DNA of 64,000 bases from the NCBI RefSeq assembly GCF_028553765.1, contig NZ_CP067134.1, forward strand, positions 1,779,001-1,843,000. Direction: 5' to 3'. A program made the translations under genes and the position numbers. Under the pieces are notes generated by a model. It made no database searches. It was given only the letters and a program-made list of their open reading frames with translations, and was not told where the DNA came from. The stretch comes from Paracoccus stylophorae (lineage in GTDB: Bacteria; Pseudomonadota; Alphaproteobacteria; Rhodobacterales; Rhodobacteraceae). Shown piece by piece: positions 9,480 to 18,300 of this stretch. Position 1 is the first letter of the stretch. Every line of letters starts with the position of its first letter.

Positions 9480-11774
9480 TCAGGTCGCCCTGTCCATCCG
9501 CGCGTACACGCAGACCTTGCCCTTGACCCGCGTGCTCCAGTTCAGGCGCAACTGCCGCTTGCTGGTTCCCACGAACCCCTGCACCCACGGCATGGCATCG
9601 ACGGTCTTGCCCGAGGCGTCGGTGATCGGCCCCTCCAGCACCACCGATTCCACCGACTTGGCCCAGCCCTGGAACGGCAGGCCCTGGATGACCGGCAGCG
9701 TCCACGCGTTCGAGGCCGAATTCTGGCTGTGCTGGATCATCAGCGGGTTCGATACGTAATGCGTGATGCCGTTGAACGTGTTCCCCTCGAACTGGATGTT
9801 GCGCATGTTCAGGTAATCCAGGTCCGCGATCGAGGTATCGACGCGCTCGATCCTGTCGATGCGGTTGACCAGCGACTTGAAGACGTTTCCCACGACGCTG
9901 AGGCCGTGAATGTAATGCCCCGCACCATAGGGCTTCACCGTCAGCCAGGTGAACCACGGCACCGTGCGGCTGCACAGGCAGGTGTTGCCGGTCAGGGTCA
10001 GCCCGCCAAAGCTGTATTCGTTGCCGTCGAAATCGGGACGCGCGCTGTGTTCGTTCGTCCACTCGATCGAGGCGTTGTCGATATAGTTGCCCGACACCGT
10101 CGTCTGCACATTGGTCTGGGTCAGCACCAGCCCGGCAAAGCGCAGCCCGTCGCCGCTGCCGTCGCCCTGAAACCAGTGATTGCCGCTGATGATATGGCCC
10201 CCGCCCGCGGCGACCATGAAATGCGCGAACCGGACAAAGCGGTTGTTGCGCATCTTCACGTCGTTGGCGTTGACGTTGATGGCGATGGTCTTGCGCTGCT
10301 GCGCAGGCAGGCTCATCTCGTTGGACAGGAACTGGCAGCGGTCGATCAGCATGTCCTGACAGCCCCGCCCGATCGAGGTGATCGCCCGGTCCCGCGGCCT
10401 CGTCAGATAGCAGTCGCGCACCGCAATCATCTCGCCATCCGCCGGCAGCATGATCGCGCTGCCGACGCCCTGACACACCAAGTCCAGATCGACGAAATTC
10501 AGCCGGTCCAGCCGGTCCAGCCCCGAAAAATCGAACATATAGCGATAACGCTCGAAGCTAAAGCTGCGCCGGCCCGCCCCGCCATACAGCGGCTGCGACA
10601 GGTTCAGCCAGCCCTCGCCGACATTCTTGCCGTTGACATAGACCTCGCGCCCGACGCCGTTGCCGCTGATCCGGCTGCCGACCTCGATCGCGGCGACATT
10701 GGTCACGTTCGTCAGCCGCGTCGGGCGGGCCGGGTCATAGCTGCCCGAACTGGTCCAGGTGCCGGTTTTCCAGGCCGGCCCGTCCACCAGCACGATACTG
10801 CCGTTGCAGATCACGCGGCGGTTGGAAAACCCCGACAGATCGGGGGCGACATGGGTGATCACCATGGGTTCGGTCAGTTCGATCCGCCGGCCGCGCAGAT
10901 CCAGCGAGACATGGTCGGTATAGCCGAACAGCGCCTGCAACGCCTTTTTCAGGCCAAGCGTTTCATCGGCGAACGCATCGGCATAGGTCGGAAAATCGAA
11001 GCTTTCCAGAAACGAGACCCGCGTCGCATCGGGCGTGGTCAGCCGGCCCTTGAACCGGATCGGACTGCGGATGCCGATATCGCCCGAAATGAAGAAATTC
11101 CCCTCGGGCACAAGGATCCAGCCACCATTGGCGGCGTTGTCGGCGGCGATGAACGCCGCCCGGTCATTGGTGACGCCATCGCCCACCGCGCCGAAATCGC
11201 GCACATCGACCCAGTCGATCAGGCTGGGCACGAACGCGGCCGTGACATCCTCGATCCGGATCGACTCGATGCGGATCGCGCCGCCATTGGGTCCGATCAG
11301 ATCAAGCCCGAAATGCCCGAAGACCGGTTTCGTGCCCCACGCCATGTCCACGCCGCCGCGCGCGCCGACCCCGACGATGGCGCTGACCTCGACCACATCG
11401 CCGAAATGGCGCAGCTGCACCGTCGGGCCGGTCTCGGTCAGGCCGGTGACGTGGTTGCGCCCGCCATCGCCCGCCCAGCCCGCGATGCGCACGCCGCACA
11501 GCGCGCCGGCCACCGCCTTCACGCGGGCCGAGACGCGCAGATAGACGCCGGGGATCATCGGCGTCTCGCCCATGAACCGGACGCTGGTCGTCGTCTGCTG
11601 CTTCAGGATTTCCAGGCAGGGGCCGAAAACCTGATCCGACGGATGGATGGACGCGTTGTCCGCATTCGCCCATGTCGCCGAGCCCGATCTGCCGTCGCTG
11701 CGCGACCACGCGTTCAGACCCGCGCGGAAGGCCGGGGGCATCAGCAAAAGGCCGTTCGTGATCGCAATGTTCAT
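9480..11774 (-). CDS. right-handed beta-helix protein, pectate lyase / GH28-related fold
   Basis: The protein has 764 residues. Residues 191-211 carry the pectate-lyase-3 entry motif (VRDFGAVGDGVTNDRAAF) that starts the right-handed parallel beta-helix. The following 500 residues show repeated short strands with N/D/G turns such as SGN and GNT. Residues 1-185 form a separate N-terminal beta-rich domain resembling carbohydrate-binding or tail-fibre modules. There is no obvious signal peptide. GAGGAG lies upstream of ATG 11774. The gene stands alone between acs and lysS with its own terminator. Such proteins act on or bind polysaccharides, or occur as spike/fibre parts; the substrate cannot be read from sequence. 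Confidence 0.82.
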   Translation of the reverse strand: MNIAITNGLLLMPPAFRAGLNAWSRSDGRSGSATWANADNASIHPSDQVFGPCLEILKQQTTTSVRFMGETPMIPGVYLRVSARVKAVAGALCGVRIAGWAGDGGRNHVTGLTETGPTVQLRHFGDVVEVSAIVGVGARGGVDMAWGTKPVFGHFGLDLIGPNGGAIRIESIRIEDVTAAFVPSLIDWVDVRDFGAVGDGVTNDRAAFIAADNAANGGWILVPEGNFFISGDIGIRSPIRFKGRLTTPDATRVSFLESFDFPTYADAFADETLGLKKALQALFGYTDHVSLDLRGRRIELTEPMVITHVAPDLSGFSNRRVICNGSIVLVDGPAWKTGTWTSSGSYDPARPTRLTNVTNVAAIEVGSRISGNGVGREVYVNGKNVGEGWLNLSQPLYGGAGRRSFSFERYRYMFDFSGLDRLDRLNFVDLDLVCQGVGSAIMLPADGEMIAVRDCYLTRPRDRAITSIGRGCQDMLIDRCQFLSNEMSLPAQQRKTIAINVNANDVKMRNNRFVRFAHFMVAAGGGHIISGNHWFQGDGSGDGLRFAGLVLTQTNVQTTVSGNYIDNASIEWTNEHSARPDFDGNEYSFGGLTLTGNTCLCSRTVPWFTWLTVKPYGAGHYIHGLSVVGNVFKSLVNRIDRIERVDTSIADLDYLNMRNIQFEGNTFNGITHYVSNPLMIQHSQNSASNAWTLPVIQGLPFQGWAKSVESVVLEGPITDASGKTVDAMPWVQGFVGTSKRQLRLNWSTRVKGKVCVYARMDRAT

Positions 11775-11844
11775 CTGCTGTCTCCTCAGGACGGTTCGCA
11801 GGCGGGCTCGACGCGCGGGACCCGGCTGATGCCTGAAGACATAG

Positions 11845-11859
11845 TTGATGAAAGCTTAA
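11845..11859. promoter_or_regulatory. weak CtrA-like site upstream of the beta-helix gene
   Basis: TTGA-N7-TTAA lies 71-85 bases upstream of the beta-helix start. It differs from the CtrA consensus TTAA-N7-TTAA by one base and may be chance. Confidence 0.25.
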
Positions 11860-11951
11860 CGACGGGTGAAGCCGGCGCGCGATGCAACGCGGAAACCGGC
11901 AACGGCGCGGCCGGCAAGGGGGCTTTCACCCCCCTCTCGCCGCCGCGCGGA

Positions 11952-13538
11952 TCAGGCCGGCGCGTCCAGCAATTCGCCCGCCAGCGCGCGTTCGATCAGC
12001 GCGCGCGTCTCGTCGATGCCGTAAAGCGCGATGAAGCCGCCAAAGCGCGGCCCCTGATCGGCGCCCAGCAACACCTGATACAGCGTTGCGAACCAGTCGC
12101 GCAGCGGCTCGAACCCGTGTTCGCGCCCGACCGCAAAGACCATGGATTGCAACGCCTCGGGGTCTGCGGGCTGATCCCATGCCGCCAGCCGCCCCGCCAG
12201 ATCCTCCAGCGCGCGTCGTTCGATTTCCGTCGGCGCACGGAACGTCCGCGCCGGTGCCACGAAATCCTCGAAATAACGCAGCGCGAAACCGGCCGCCTGA
12301 TCCAGACCCGGATGGGTTTCGGGGCTGGCCTCGGGCGCATAGCGGCGGATAAAGCCCCACAACCCGTCCTTGCCGCTGGCGCCCGCGACCGAGGCGAGGT
12401 TCAGAAGCATCTGGAACGGCACGACCATGTCCGAGGCGGGAACGTCGCCGCCATGAATATGCCAGACCGGGTTGGCCGCCTGCTGTTCGGGCGTCTGATC
12501 GGGAAAGGCGCGCAATTGCTGATGGTATTCGTCCACCGCCTTCGGAATCACGTCGAAATGCATCCGCTTGGCCGATTTCGGCTTCTGATACATGAAATAG
12601 GACAGGCTTTCGGTCGCGGCATAGGTCAGCCATTCGTCGATCGACAGGCCGTTGCCCTTGGATTTGCTGATCTTCTGGCCGTCCTGGTCCAGAAACAGCT
12701 CATAGATGAAATGTTCGGGCGCGCGCCCGCCCAGGATCTCGCAGATGCGGTCATAGATCGGCGTGTTGGTGCTGTGGTCCTTGCCATACATCTCGAAATC
12801 CACGTCCAGCGCGGCCCATCGCGCGCCGAAATCCGGCTTCCATTGCAGCTTGACCTGCCCGCCGGTGACCGGCAGCGTCAGTTCCTGTCCATCCTCGTCG
12901 AAGGTGACGGTGCCGTTCTTCGCATCGACATGCTTGATCGGCACATACAGAACCCGGCCCGTGGTCGGGCTGATCGGCAGGAAACAGCTATAGGTCTGCT
13001 GCCGTTCCTCGCGCAGGCTGGCCAGCATCACCTCCATGATCGCGTCATAGCGTTCCGCCGCGCGCAGAAGCGTGTCGTCGAACCGGCCCGAGCGGTAGAA
13101 ATCGGTCGCGCTGATGAACTCGTATTCGAACCCGAACGTGTCCAGGAACCTGCGCAGCATGGCGTTGTTGTGGGCGCCGAAACTGTCATGCTCGCCGAAC
13201 GGATCGGGCACGCTGGTCAGCGGCTTTTGCAGATGCTCGCGCAGCATGTCCTGTCGGGGCACGTTGTCGGGCACCTTGCGCATGCCGTCCATGTCGTCCG
13301 AAAAGCAGATCAGCCGCGTCGGAATGTCGCTGATGACCTCGAAGGCGCGGCGGATCATCGTGGTCCGCGCCACCTCTCCGAACGTGCCGATATGGGGCAG
13401 GCCGGACGGGCCGTAACCCGTCTCGAACAGCACGAACCCCTTTTCGGGGTCCTTCTTCTCATAGCGTTTCAGCACCCGGCGCGCCTCTTCGAACGGCCAG
13501 GCCTTCGATGTCATCGCGGCGTCGCGCAGGGTGGTCAT
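11952..13538 (-). CDS. lysS: lysine--tRNA ligase, class I
   Basis: This class I LysRS (also called LysK) charges tRNA-Lys. Its 528 residues match the family. The HIGH-type signature appears as HIGTF near residue 50 and the KMSKS motif as KISKSKGNG near residue 295. Alphaproteobacteria characteristically use this archaeal-type enzyme instead of class II LysRS. ATG 13538 is preceded by AGGAG. It is divergent from the TerB-like gene across a 93-base spacer holding a perfect inverted repeat. Confidence 0.97.
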   Translation of the reverse strand: MTTLRDAAMTSKAWPFEEARRVLKRYEKKDPEKGFVLFETGYGPSGLPHIGTFGEVARTTMIRRAFEVISDIPTRLICFSDDMDGMRKVPDNVPRQDMLREHLQKPLTSVPDPFGEHDSFGAHNNAMLRRFLDTFGFEYEFISATDFYRSGRFDDTLLRAAERYDAIMEVMLASLREERQQTYSCFLPISPTTGRVLYVPIKHVDAKNGTVTFDEDGQELTLPVTGGQVKLQWKPDFGARWAALDVDFEMYGKDHSTNTPIYDRICEILGGRAPEHFIYELFLDQDGQKISKSKGNGLSIDEWLTYAATESLSYFMYQKPKSAKRMHFDVIPKAVDEYHQQLRAFPDQTPEQQAANPVWHIHGGDVPASDMVVPFQMLLNLASVAGASGKDGLWGFIRRYAPEASPETHPGLDQAAGFALRYFEDFVAPARTFRAPTEIERRALEDLAGRLAAWDQPADPEALQSMVFAVGREHGFEPLRDWFATLYQVLLGADQGPRFGGFIALYGIDETRALIERALAGELLDAPA

Positions 13539-13570
13539 GATCGCTGCTCCTGTTGCAAGGCTCCGACGGC

Positions 13571-13599
13571 TTATTGAAAGCCCGCGACATCGTCAATAA
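13571..13599. promoter_or_regulatory. inverted repeat in the lysS / terB-like divergent promoter
   Basis: TTATTGA-N15-TCAATAA has perfect 7-base arms whose centres are 22 bases (about two helical turns) apart. It sits mid-way between two divergent start codons, as a dimeric regulator site would. No cognate regulator is evident. Confidence 0.4.
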
Positions 13600-13631
13600 T
13601 TTGCACCGGTGAACCAGATGGAGTCGCCAGG

Positions 13632-14054
13632 ATGACCGCCGAACTGCCCTCTTTCTCGCCATGCGATGCGCTGGTCGCGGTGATGGTGGCCGTTTCGGCC
13701 TCGGACCAGACGATGCGGACCTCGGAACTGGTCGCGATCCAGCGCAATGTCGATCACGCGCCGGCCTTTGCCGAATACGACGATTCCCGCATCCGCGCGG
13801 TCAGCCAGACGGTGATCTCGCTGTTCGAGGAAGAGGACGGGCTTGACGCGCTGTTCGGACTGGTGCGCGAGGCATTGCCCGCGAAACTGCACGAAACCGC
13901 CTATGCGCTGGCCTGCGACGTGGCCGCCGCCGACGGCCGGCTGTATGAGGGCGAGATCGAGATGCTGGCCGAAATCCGCGACCAGCTCAGCATCGCGCGC
14001 CTGCACGCCGCCGCGATCGAGCTGTCCGCACAGGTGCGCCACCGCGTCCTGTAA
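13632..14054 (+). CDS. TerB-like (tellurite-resistance TerB family) protein
   Basis: This 140-residue all-alpha protein has the TerB pattern: two helical halves, with acidic pairs in the 'ACDVAAADGRLYEGEIEML' region (about 95-115) that in TerB bind metal. ATG 13632 follows an AGG-type site. It lies convergent with dacB, their stops one base apart. TerB-family proteins are cytoplasmic and linked to stress or metal responses. No other ter gene is nearby, so tellurite resistance should not be assumed. Confidence 0.8.
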   Translation: MTAELPSFSPCDALVAVMVAVSASDQTMRTSELVAIQRNVDHAPAFAEYDDSRIRAVSQTVISLFEEEDGLDALFGLVREALPAKLHETAYALACDVAAADGRLYEGEIEMLAEIRDQLSIARLHAAAIELSAQVRHRVL

Positions 14055-14055
14055 G

Positions 14056-15462
14056 CTACAGCCAGCGTTGCGCCCATCCGGCCAGCAATTGCCCTTGCAG
14101 CGTCTTGGCCTCGTGCGTCCATCCGCGCACGCCCGCGGGCAGTTCCTGACCGGTGGTCGCCGTATGACGCGCGCCATCGGCGCACAGGATCGCAAAGACG
14201 GCGTGTCCGCCATCCGCGCGCAGATGCCCCGACAGGTTCGACACGAAATTCAGCGTGCCGGTCTTGGCGGCGACCTGGAAACCGCGGTCGGGCAACGCGC
14301 CCAGATCGTCCGCCAGCGGATCGCGCTTCAGCAGCGGCGCCAGATCGGCCGCGCCCTCGGCCGACAGTATCGCGCGGGCCAGCCCCAGGGCAGTGACGCG
14401 ACTTTCGCCGGACAGTCCCGAATGATCGTGCAGGCGGAACCCCTGACCAAGCCCCTGCGCGTGCAACCAGTTCTGCATCGCCGCCGCCGATGCCGCGGGA
14501 TCGGATGCGCCGCTGGCGTGCAGCCCCACCACCTCGGCCGTCAGGTTGGTCGAGAAGTACAGCATGTCGCGCAGGATCTGCCGCAACGGCTGGCTGTCCA
14601 GCGACGCGACCTCGTCTCCCTCCGGCAGCGTGTCGATGATTTCCGGCGTGGGCAGCACCAGCCCCCTGGCCCGGCACAGCGTCTGGAAGACATCGCCCGC
14701 ATACAGTTCCGGCTTGCGCACCGGCAACCAGCGGCTGCCCGGCCGGGTCACGGCCGAACGCGCGACGGTCCAGCGTTCGTGCAGCGGGTCGGCGTGATAG
14801 GCGAACAGGGCGCGATGATCGCCCGGCTCGACCGTGATCGTATAGGCGCGCGGAGAATTTGCCGCCGCCCGCGCCTCAAGCCGCATCTGCACGGCGCCGC
14901 CCGCGGTGCGCCAGCCCAGATGTACGCGATTGAAATTCAGGATCATCCCCGACAGCGCCGGATTATAGGCCAGATGATCGGCCTGATCGGGCACGATCCG
15001 CGCCAGCCGGGGCAACGCGCCGCCCCAGACGGCAAAGCGCGGCGGCGATGTCTGCCCGCTTGCCACCAGATCGGCGGCCAGTCGCGCCAGATCGTCGGTG
15101 GACAGCACCGGATCGCCGCCGCCGGCCAGAACCAGCATGTCGCCCGCCCGCAGCACCCGCGTGCGGAACCGGTGCGCCGGGCCCAGCCGCGCCAGCGCAT
15201 ACAGCGCGGTCAGCGCCTTCATCGTGCTGGCCGGCGGCAGCGCGGCCATCGCGCCGCCGCTGTCCAGAACCCGCCCATCATCGGCGTCCAGCAGCGCATA
15301 TCCCACCGTCCCGGACAGGCCGGACCGTGCCACGATCCGGGCCGCATCCGGCGCCGGGCGCAGCGGCGGCCGCTGCGCCAGCCCCGTCACCTGCGGCCAG
15401 GCCGCCGAGGCCGGCAGCGCCAGCGCCCCCGCAAGCAGGCCGCGTCGTGTCAGCCGGGTCAT
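14056..15462 (-). CDS. dacB: D-alanyl-D-alanine carboxypeptidase/endopeptidase (PBP4 type)
   Basis: This class C-type low-molecular-weight penicillin-binding protein trims or cleaves peptidoglycan stem peptides in the periplasm. The SxxK catalytic motif is S79-K82 (ASTMKA), the SxN-type region is around DHSGLSGES, and the KTG motif is KTGTLN. The N-terminus (TRLTRRGLLAGALALPASA) looks like a twin-arginine export signal. 468 residues is normal for PBP4. Its ATG overlaps the nadD stop (ATGA), so the two are co-translated. Confidence 0.93.
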   Translation of the reverse strand: MTRLTRRGLLAGALALPASAAWPQVTGLAQRPPLRPAPDAARIVARSGLSGTVGYALLDADDGRVLDSGGAMAALPPASTMKALTALYALARLGPAHRFRTRVLRAGDMLVLAGGGDPVLSTDDLARLAADLVASGQTSPPRFAVWGGALPRLARIVPDQADHLAYNPALSGMILNFNRVHLGWRTAGGAVQMRLEARAAANSPRAYTITVEPGDHRALFAYHADPLHERWTVARSAVTRPGSRWLPVRKPELYAGDVFQTLCRARGLVLPTPEIIDTLPEGDEVASLDSQPLRQILRDMLYFSTNLTAEVVGLHASGASDPAASAAAMQNWLHAQGLGQGFRLHDHSGLSGESRVTALGLARAILSAEGAADLAPLLKRDPLADDLGALPDRGFQVAAKTGTLNFVSNLSGHLRADGGHAVFAILCADGARHTATTGQELPAGVRGWTHEAKTLQGQLLAGWAQRWL

Positions 15463-16079
15463 CCTGCCCCCTCCTTTTCAATCAGGTTCTGCCGCGCCGC
15501 GCGGATCGCGGTCGAGGATTGCGCCGACATCGGCAGATTGATCAGCACCCAGGCCGGCGGCGTGCGCAGCGCCAGCGTGCCGGCCTGCGACGGCGGCAGG
15601 CGCCAGGGCTGCATGATCCGCGCCGCCCGCGAATGCCGCGCCGCGATCCGCGTACCGGGCCGCGCCAGAACGCCGATGGGCACCATCCGGGCGATGTCCT
15701 GCCAGCGATCCCATCGGTCGAACTGCACCAGATTGTCCGACCCCATCAGCCAGACAAAGCGCACGCCGGGATAAAGCGCGCGCAGTGCCGCGACCGTGTC
15801 CACCGTCAGGCGCATGTCCAGCCGCGCCTCGAGATCGGTCACCACGATATCAGGATCGCGCAGCATCCGCCGTGCGGTGCGGATGCGTTCTGCAAGCGGG
15901 GCCGGGCCGCGGGATTTCAGCGGATTGCCGGGCGAGACCAGCCACCAGACCCGGTCCAGCCGGAACCGGCGCTTGGCGATGCGGCTGACATGGACATGGC
16001 CTTCATGGGCGGGATCGAACGATCCGCCCAGAAGCCCGATGCACATGCCCGGCTGTGCGATGGGAAATCCCGGTGCCAT
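15459..16079 (-). CDS. nadD: nicotinate-nucleotide adenylyltransferase
   Basis: The enzyme adenylates nicotinate mononucleotide in NAD synthesis. The nucleotidyltransferase motif GGSFDPAHEGH (HxGH) lies near residue 20 of the 206-residue protein, and STAIRAA near the end corresponds to the ISSTxIR motif. ATG 16079 (MAPGFPIAQPG) was chosen because the fold begins soon after; upstream in-frame residues look like leader. It is coupled to dacB by a four-base overlap. Confidence 0.93.
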   Translation of the reverse strand: MAPGFPIAQPGMCIGLLGGSFDPAHEGHVHVSRIAKRRFRLDRVWWLVSPGNPLKSRGPAPLAERIRTARRMLRDPDIVVTDLEARLDMRLTVDTVAALRALYPGVRFVWLMGSDNLVQFDRWDRWQDIARMVPIGVLARPGTRIAARHSRAARIMQPWRLPPSQAGTLALRTPPAWVLINLPMSAQSSTAIRAARQNLIEKEGAG

Positions 16080-16180
16080 GCCCAACGGATTAGAGCATCG
16101 GATGCGGCAAGCCAACACGAGCCGTCATCCGCCGGACGCCGCGCGCAGCCGGCCCTGTCCGCCGCCCCGCACCACGCATT

Positions 16181-17218
16181 TCAATCGCTGCCGTCCGTCG
16201 GCCGGTCCAGGATCGTGACCCGCCCCCTGCCCTCGCGCTTGGACCGATACAGCGCGGCGTCGGCATCCGACAGCATGCGTTCGGCCGACACATCCCGGTA
16301 AAAGCGCGACATGACGATGCCGACACTGGCCGAGACGCGGCAGATGTCGGGACGATCCACCAGCGCCGCCTCGATCTCCGCGATGATCCGCCGGGCCAGC
16401 CGGTCCAGCTTCGCCCCATCCTGCAACCCCCTGAGGATCAGCACGAACTCGTCGCCGCCGACACGTGCGGCGGTGTCGTCGCGGCGCGTCACCTGCCGCA
16501 GCACATCGGCGACATGGCACAGCAGCCGGTCGCCCTCGGCATGACCCATGCGGTCGTTGACCTGCTTGAAATGATCCAGGTCCAGATGCGCCAGCGCGAA
16601 GCCCGCATCCGGGTCCGACGCCATGTTCCCGCGCGCGGTCCGCATCGCGCGGGCCAGCGCCGCCTCCAGCCCGCGCCGGTTGCACAGCCCGGTCAGCGGG
16701 TCGGTATGGGCCTGGATCTCGGCGGCCTCGCGCGCGGCCTCAAGCTGGTTGTTGAACCGCGACAACTCGGCCATCACGCCCCCCATGGCCTCGCGCATGA
16801 ACAGCAGCTCCATCGCCAGCTCTGGGGGTGCGAAATCGCGGTCGGTGAGATGCGCGGCGCGCACCGCGTCGTGCAAGCCGATGCCGAAGCCCAGATTCAA
16901 CAGCAGCGAATCGTCCTGCGCCGCGACCGCGTGGCCGCGCAGGTTCAGATGCGGCGCGGCGCGCATCCGCAGAAACAGACGCTCCTCGCGACCCGCGCAC
17001 TGGCGGATCAGTGACACAAGATCGTCCGCGGCGCCCGCGCGCCCGTTCTGGAATGCCTCATGAAGATGGCCGTGACCCGTGCCGATCAGCTTGCGCAAGG
17101 TGGGTCCGGCGGACAGGATCGCGCCCGCCCCGTTCAGCCAAAGATGCATGGGCAGCAGCCGGTCCAGCGCAGGCGCCGGCAAGGCGGGCGGAACGCACCC
17201 GTGCGTCCGCGCGCTCAT
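16181..17218 (-). CDS. diguanylate cyclase with N-terminal HNOBA-like sensor domain
   Basis: Residues about 18-150 resemble the heme-NO-binding-associated (HNOBA) domain, beginning with an LPMHLWLNGAGAI stretch. A short coiled coil (about 150-172) leads to a GGDEF domain (about 175-338) with intact GGDEF in RVGGDEFVLIL. An RxxD inhibitory I-site (RRDD) lies exactly five residues upstream, so product feedback is likely. It makes c-di-GMP from two GTP. Its ATG overlaps the stop of the H-NOX-like gene (ATGA at 17215-17218), the usual arrangement in which an H-NOX protein controls its partner cyclase. Confidence 0.9.
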   Translation of the reverse strand: MSARTHGCVPPALPAPALDRLLPMHLWLNGAGAILSAGPTLRKLIGTGHGHLHEAFQNGRAGAADDLVSLIRQCAGREERLFLRMRAAPHLNLRGHAVAAQDDSLLLNLGFGIGLHDAVRAAHLTDRDFAPPELAMELLFMREAMGGVMAELSRFNNQLEAAREAAEIQAHTDPLTGLCNRRGLEAALARAMRTARGNMASDPDAGFALAHLDLDHFKQVNDRMGHAEGDRLLCHVADVLRQVTRRDDTAARVGGDEFVLILRGLQDGAKLDRLARRIIAEIEAALVDRPDICRVSASVGIVMSRFYRDVSAERMLSDADAALYRSKREGRGRVTILDRPTDGSD

Positions 17219-17808
17219 GCCGGCAGGTCCCCTTCGCGCGGCAAGGCCTGGCCAAGCCGGAATTCGCGCGGCGCGGCGAAGGCGTCGTCCGAGATGCTGA
17301 CGATCACGCAGCTTCCCTCGACCTCGATCACGCTCAGCGCGCCGTAATCGTCGGCCATCACCCGCACCAACCCGGCAAACAGCGACGTCCAGCCCATCGC
17401 AGACGGCGCCAGCACAAGCCGCAGCGTCCGGCCGGGTTCGTGCACCACGTCGATGCGCGGCATCCGCAGATCGGGCATCACAAACCGCGCGCGCCCCGGC
17501 AGTTCCTCAAGGCTGATGACGAAATCCTCGAAATCGCGGCCCGAGAATCGCATCAGCCGGCGGATCGGCTCTCGGCGGGCAAGCCATGCGCCCATGTCTT
17601 CCAGCAACTCGGCCACGGGCTTGTCCAGCCGCGAAGCCGCCATCGGGATCAGCCGTTCGGAGCGGTCGCGCGACACGGACAAGGCTTCGGGCGAAGCCTG
17701 CTGGTTGGCCGATTCGGCCTCGCAGCCGGCAAGAACCTGGGCCCACACCGCGTCACCATAGGTGTCGCAAAGAAATTCCTCGACCGCCCGGAACACAAGC
17801 CTGTGCAT
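17215..17808 (-). CDS. H-NOX (HNOB)-like protein lacking the heme-binding residues
   Basis: The N-terminus MHRLVFRAVEEFLCDTYG and the segment FEDFVISLEEL...MPDLRMPRI match heme-NO/O2-binding domains, and the 197 residues fit the family. The position of the proximal heme histidine (the H of the usual LH dipeptide) is P104. The YxSxR heme-propionate motif is replaced by an LxLxP sequence around 131-135. Only two histidines exist (H2 and H123), neither in the heme position. Start ATG 17808 has GAGAGG upstream. It is coupled to the HNOBA-GGDEF gene. It probably acts as a heme-independent regulator of that cyclase, or is decaying; the ligand is unknown. Confidence 0.82.
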   Translation of the reverse strand: MHRLVFRAVEEFLCDTYGDAVWAQVLAGCEAESANQQASPEALSVSRDRSERLIPMAASRLDKPVAELLEDMGAWLARREPIRRLMRFSGRDFEDFVISLEELPGRARFVMPDLRMPRIDVVHEPGRTLRLVLAPSAMGWTSLFAGLVRVMADDYGALSVIEVEGSCVIVSISDDAFAAPREFRLGQALPREGDLPA

Positions 17809-17888
17809 CTGTCCACCTCTCTGGCGGATCACCCTAGCGGCCGGAGGTGAAGAAATCGCAAATGCGGACGGATGCCGAGGCCCGCGAT

Positions 17889-18179
17889 CTAATCCGCCTC
17901 CCAGCCATAGCTGCCCGGCCCCGCCATCACGACGCGCGCCGACAGGAAATCCTGCGGCCGCACATCCAGTTCATTGGCAGCGTCCAGAACCCGCGAATCG
18001 TCCTCAAGCAGGAAATCGAGGACGTGCAGGCTCATCTCGGGCTGGCCTGCCATCTCGCGCAGATCCTGCACCTGCAGGCCGGTCGCGCCCAGAAATGTCG
18101 CCGCCAGTTCCGGTCGTTCGACGATATAGATCAGCCCGGCCATCGCCAGGTCCTGCGCGCTGTCGGCACTCTGCGCCAT
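17889..18179 (-). CDS. DUF3572 family protein
   Basis: This 96-residue alpha-helical protein matches DUF3572 (pattern LAxxFLxxTGLxxxDLR... and a C-terminal DFLLEDD...ARVxMAGPG). ATG 18179 has AAAGGA upstream. It is divergent from the PleD-like gene, with about 120 bases between them. DUF3572 genes sit beside pleD in many alphaproteobacteria. The function is unknown; the conserved linkage hints at cell-cycle or c-di-GMP signalling. Confidence 0.85.
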   Translation of the reverse strand: MAQSADSAQDLAMAGLIYIVERPELAATFLGATGLQVQDLREMAGQPEMSLHVLDFLLEDDSRVLDAANELDVRPQDFLSARVVMAGPGSYGWEAD

Positions 18180-18300
18180 CTTGTGTCCTTTCATTCCGTC
18201 GGCGGAAATCGGCCGATCCGATTCACGTCGAAACCGTTTGTTAAGAAGTTGGTGACAGGGTCCGTCCTCAGACACGGCAAGTAAAGGGACGACCCGTCCG

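Noticed and set aside
9354..13577. Very long plus-strand open frame (about 1400 codons) across the beta-helix and lysS genes
   Set aside because: It is antisense to two well-supported genes and spans their intergenic region; the composition is shadow-like.
13632..14054. Tellurite-resistance operon
   Set aside because: Only a lone TerB-like gene is present; no terC, terD or other ter genes lie nearby.
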